DNA from: Rhizobiaceae bacterium
Lineage (GTDB): Bacteria > Pseudomonadota > Alphaproteobacteria > Rhizobiales > Rhizobiaceae
Direction of reading: 5' to 3'
Length of the DNA stretch: 6,311 bases
Assembly (NCBI GenBank): GCA_028865845.1
Contig: JAGWJK010000272.1
Location: forward strand, 1-6,311
Shown here: one piece after another, positions 5,627-6,311 of the stretch
How positions within the stretch are numbered: the first letter of the stretch is position 1
Layout: every line of letters begins with the position of its first letter
Translations under genes and position numbers: made by a program
Notes under the pieces: generated by a model
Seen by the model: only the letters and a program-made list of their open reading frames with translations
Database searches by the model: none
Told to the model about the DNA's origin: nothing

Positions 5627-5712
5627 TTAACCATAATTCTCGGAAATATCCGTTCCCGATCAAATTCAATCGCAAATTCGACAAGATGCAATCATGATTA
5701 AAGTACCGTTAG
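5627..5712 (+). promoter_or_regulatory. CtrA-like motifs upstream of rlpA
   Basis: TTAACCAT at 5627-5634 matches the short motif associated with the alphaproteobacterial cell-cycle regulator CtrA. TTAA-AGTACCG-TTAG at 5698-5712 matches the full TTAA-N7-TTAA box at seven of eight fixed bases. They lie about 165 and 87 bp before the rlpA start. Cell-cycle control of a septal enzyme would make sense, but such AT-rich motifs also arise by chance. Confidence 0.35.
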
Positions 5713-5798
5713 GTGATTGAGGCGTAGCAGAATACCGGTGTCAGGGATATGCCGGGCATGGCTTTGCCACAGTAATTTTGAGTAACGGCGTGGGACAG

Positions 5799-6311
5799 AT
5801 GAAATTCGATAATCGTGCGGCGAATTACGCAACGGGTATGCGTTGGCTTGCTCTCTCTTTGATGTGCGCCACCGTTACTGCCTGCGGAACGACCAAACAG
5901 GTTGCCCAAACTCATCAACACGGCAAGGAGTATTTCTCCGAAAAAGAATACGGCGTGAAGGCGAGCCCGCGCGTCGTAGCCAACGGCCCTGTGCCGAAGG
6001 GCGGTGGCCGCTTCATGGTCGGCAACCCTTACCAGGTCAAAGGCAAGTGGTACTATCCGAAGGAAGATTATTCCTACGACAAGGTTGGCATCGCGTCCTG
6101 GTATGGCTCGGCTTTTCATGGTCGCCTGACCGCAAACGGCGAAGTCTATGACCAGTTGAGCCTGACTGCCGCGCATCCAACCTTTCCGCTGCCGAGCTAT
6201 GCTCGCGTGACCAATGTGGAGAATGGCTCCTCCATCATCGTGCGCGTCAACGATCGCGGCCCTTATCATCCCGGCCGCATTATCGATCTGTCCAACAAGA
6301 CGGCACAGATG
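5799..6311 (+). CDS. rlpA: Septal ring lytic transglycosylase RlpA, 5' part
   Basis: The open frame covers 171 residues and runs off the window without a stop. RlpA is a lipoprotein that cleaves glycan strands lacking peptide stems at the division septum. The start shows a lipoprotein signal: a hydrophobic stretch (about 16-28) and the lipobox VTAC, with lipidated C29. The double-psi beta-barrel domain begins near 96, with VGIASWYGSAFHGRLTANGE. It includes TAAHPTFPLPSYARVTN (123-139) and VRVNDRGPYHPGRIIDLS (148-165). H126 and D152 match the catalytic His/Asp pair in P. aeruginosa RlpA and keep its 26-residue spacing. The ATG at 5799 (weak GGGA upstream) gives a longer n-region; the ATG at 5838 would leave a compact signal peptide and is equally possible. 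A SPOR domain, usual at the C-terminus, would lie beyond the window. Confidence 0.95.
   Translation, partial: MKFDNRAANYATGMRWLALSLMCATVTACGTTKQVAQTHQHGKEYFSEKEYGVKASPRVVANGPVPKGGGRFMVGNPYQVKGKWYYPKEDYSYDKVGIASWYGSAFHGRLTANGEVYDQLSLTAAHPTFPLPSYARVTNVENGSSIIVRVNDRGPYHPGRIIDLSNKTAQM

Larger units (their letters stand above)
5209..5798. other. Gene-free 590-bp stretch before rlpA
   Basis: I find no convincing gene here. A + strand frame at 5251-5499 and a - strand frame at 5389-5589 overlap each other and lack family features and ribosome sites. Base composition falls towards AT from about 5520. Several inverted repeats are present: CCGCA-GCTGA-TGCGG (5242-5256), GCCAAA/TTTGGC (5259-5264, 5280-5285), a palindrome at 5426-5443 and an 8-bp repeat pair at 5534-5577. 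The right-hand 170 bp are probably the rlpA control region. The left part may be decayed DNA or encode a small RNA. Confidence 0.5.

Noticed and set aside
5709..6269. - strand open frame of 186 codons opposite rlpA
   Set aside because: It is a shadow of rlpA, whose lipobox and catalytic residues are clear on the + strand.
4064..6311. Integrated island bounded by a copy of the tRNA-Ser 3' end
   Set aside because: I looked for a second copy of the T-arm and acceptor sequence downstream and found none in the window. There is also no integrase.

Overview
The window looks like chromosomal DNA of an alphaproteobacterium of the Rhizobium group. The evidence is the GC-rich codon use, a DUF982 small protein (a family concentrated in Rhizobiales), an EmrAB-type pump pair, and an rlpA gene with TTAACCAT and TTAA-N7-TTAG motifs upstream. 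This assignment is made by recognition, not by database search.

Left part (1-2790): a two-gene, translationally overlapping operon encodes a periplasmic adaptor (HlyD/EmrA) and a 14-helix DHA2 major facilitator (EmrB). Together they form the inner-membrane part of a tripartite drug efflux pump. A strong GC hairpin (2827-2852) lies between emrB and the convergent gene that follows.

Middle (2867-3844): a 3-methyladenine DNA glycosylase (mpg/AAG family) runs leftwards. Divergent from it is a DUF982 protein. The 132-bp divergent spacer holds a plausible mpg promoter whose -35 box and spacer contain two copies of GATCAAGAGG, 17 bp apart.

Right part (3845-5208): after a hairpin comes a complete tRNA-Ser(UGA) with encoded CCA. 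It is followed by three small genes on the + strand: a 59-residue hydrophilic protein whose Shine-Dalgarno site sits inside a hairpin, a 107-residue XRE-like helix-turn-helix protein starting at TTG, and a 64-residue charged helical protein. None has a function I can name, apart from the likely DNA binding of the XRE protein.

Right end (5209-6311): about 590 bp without a convincing gene contain palindromes and CtrA-like motifs. Then comes the 5' part of rlpA, a septal lipoprotein lytic transglycosylase that runs off the window edge.

Most of the window is ordinary core-genome material. The parts worth a second look are the SD-masking hairpin at 4261-4284, the small-gene cluster behind the tRNA, the tandem repeat in the mpg promoter, and the CtrA-like sites before rlpA. 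I found no CRISPR array, transposase, integrase, phage gene or recognisable new multi-gene system.
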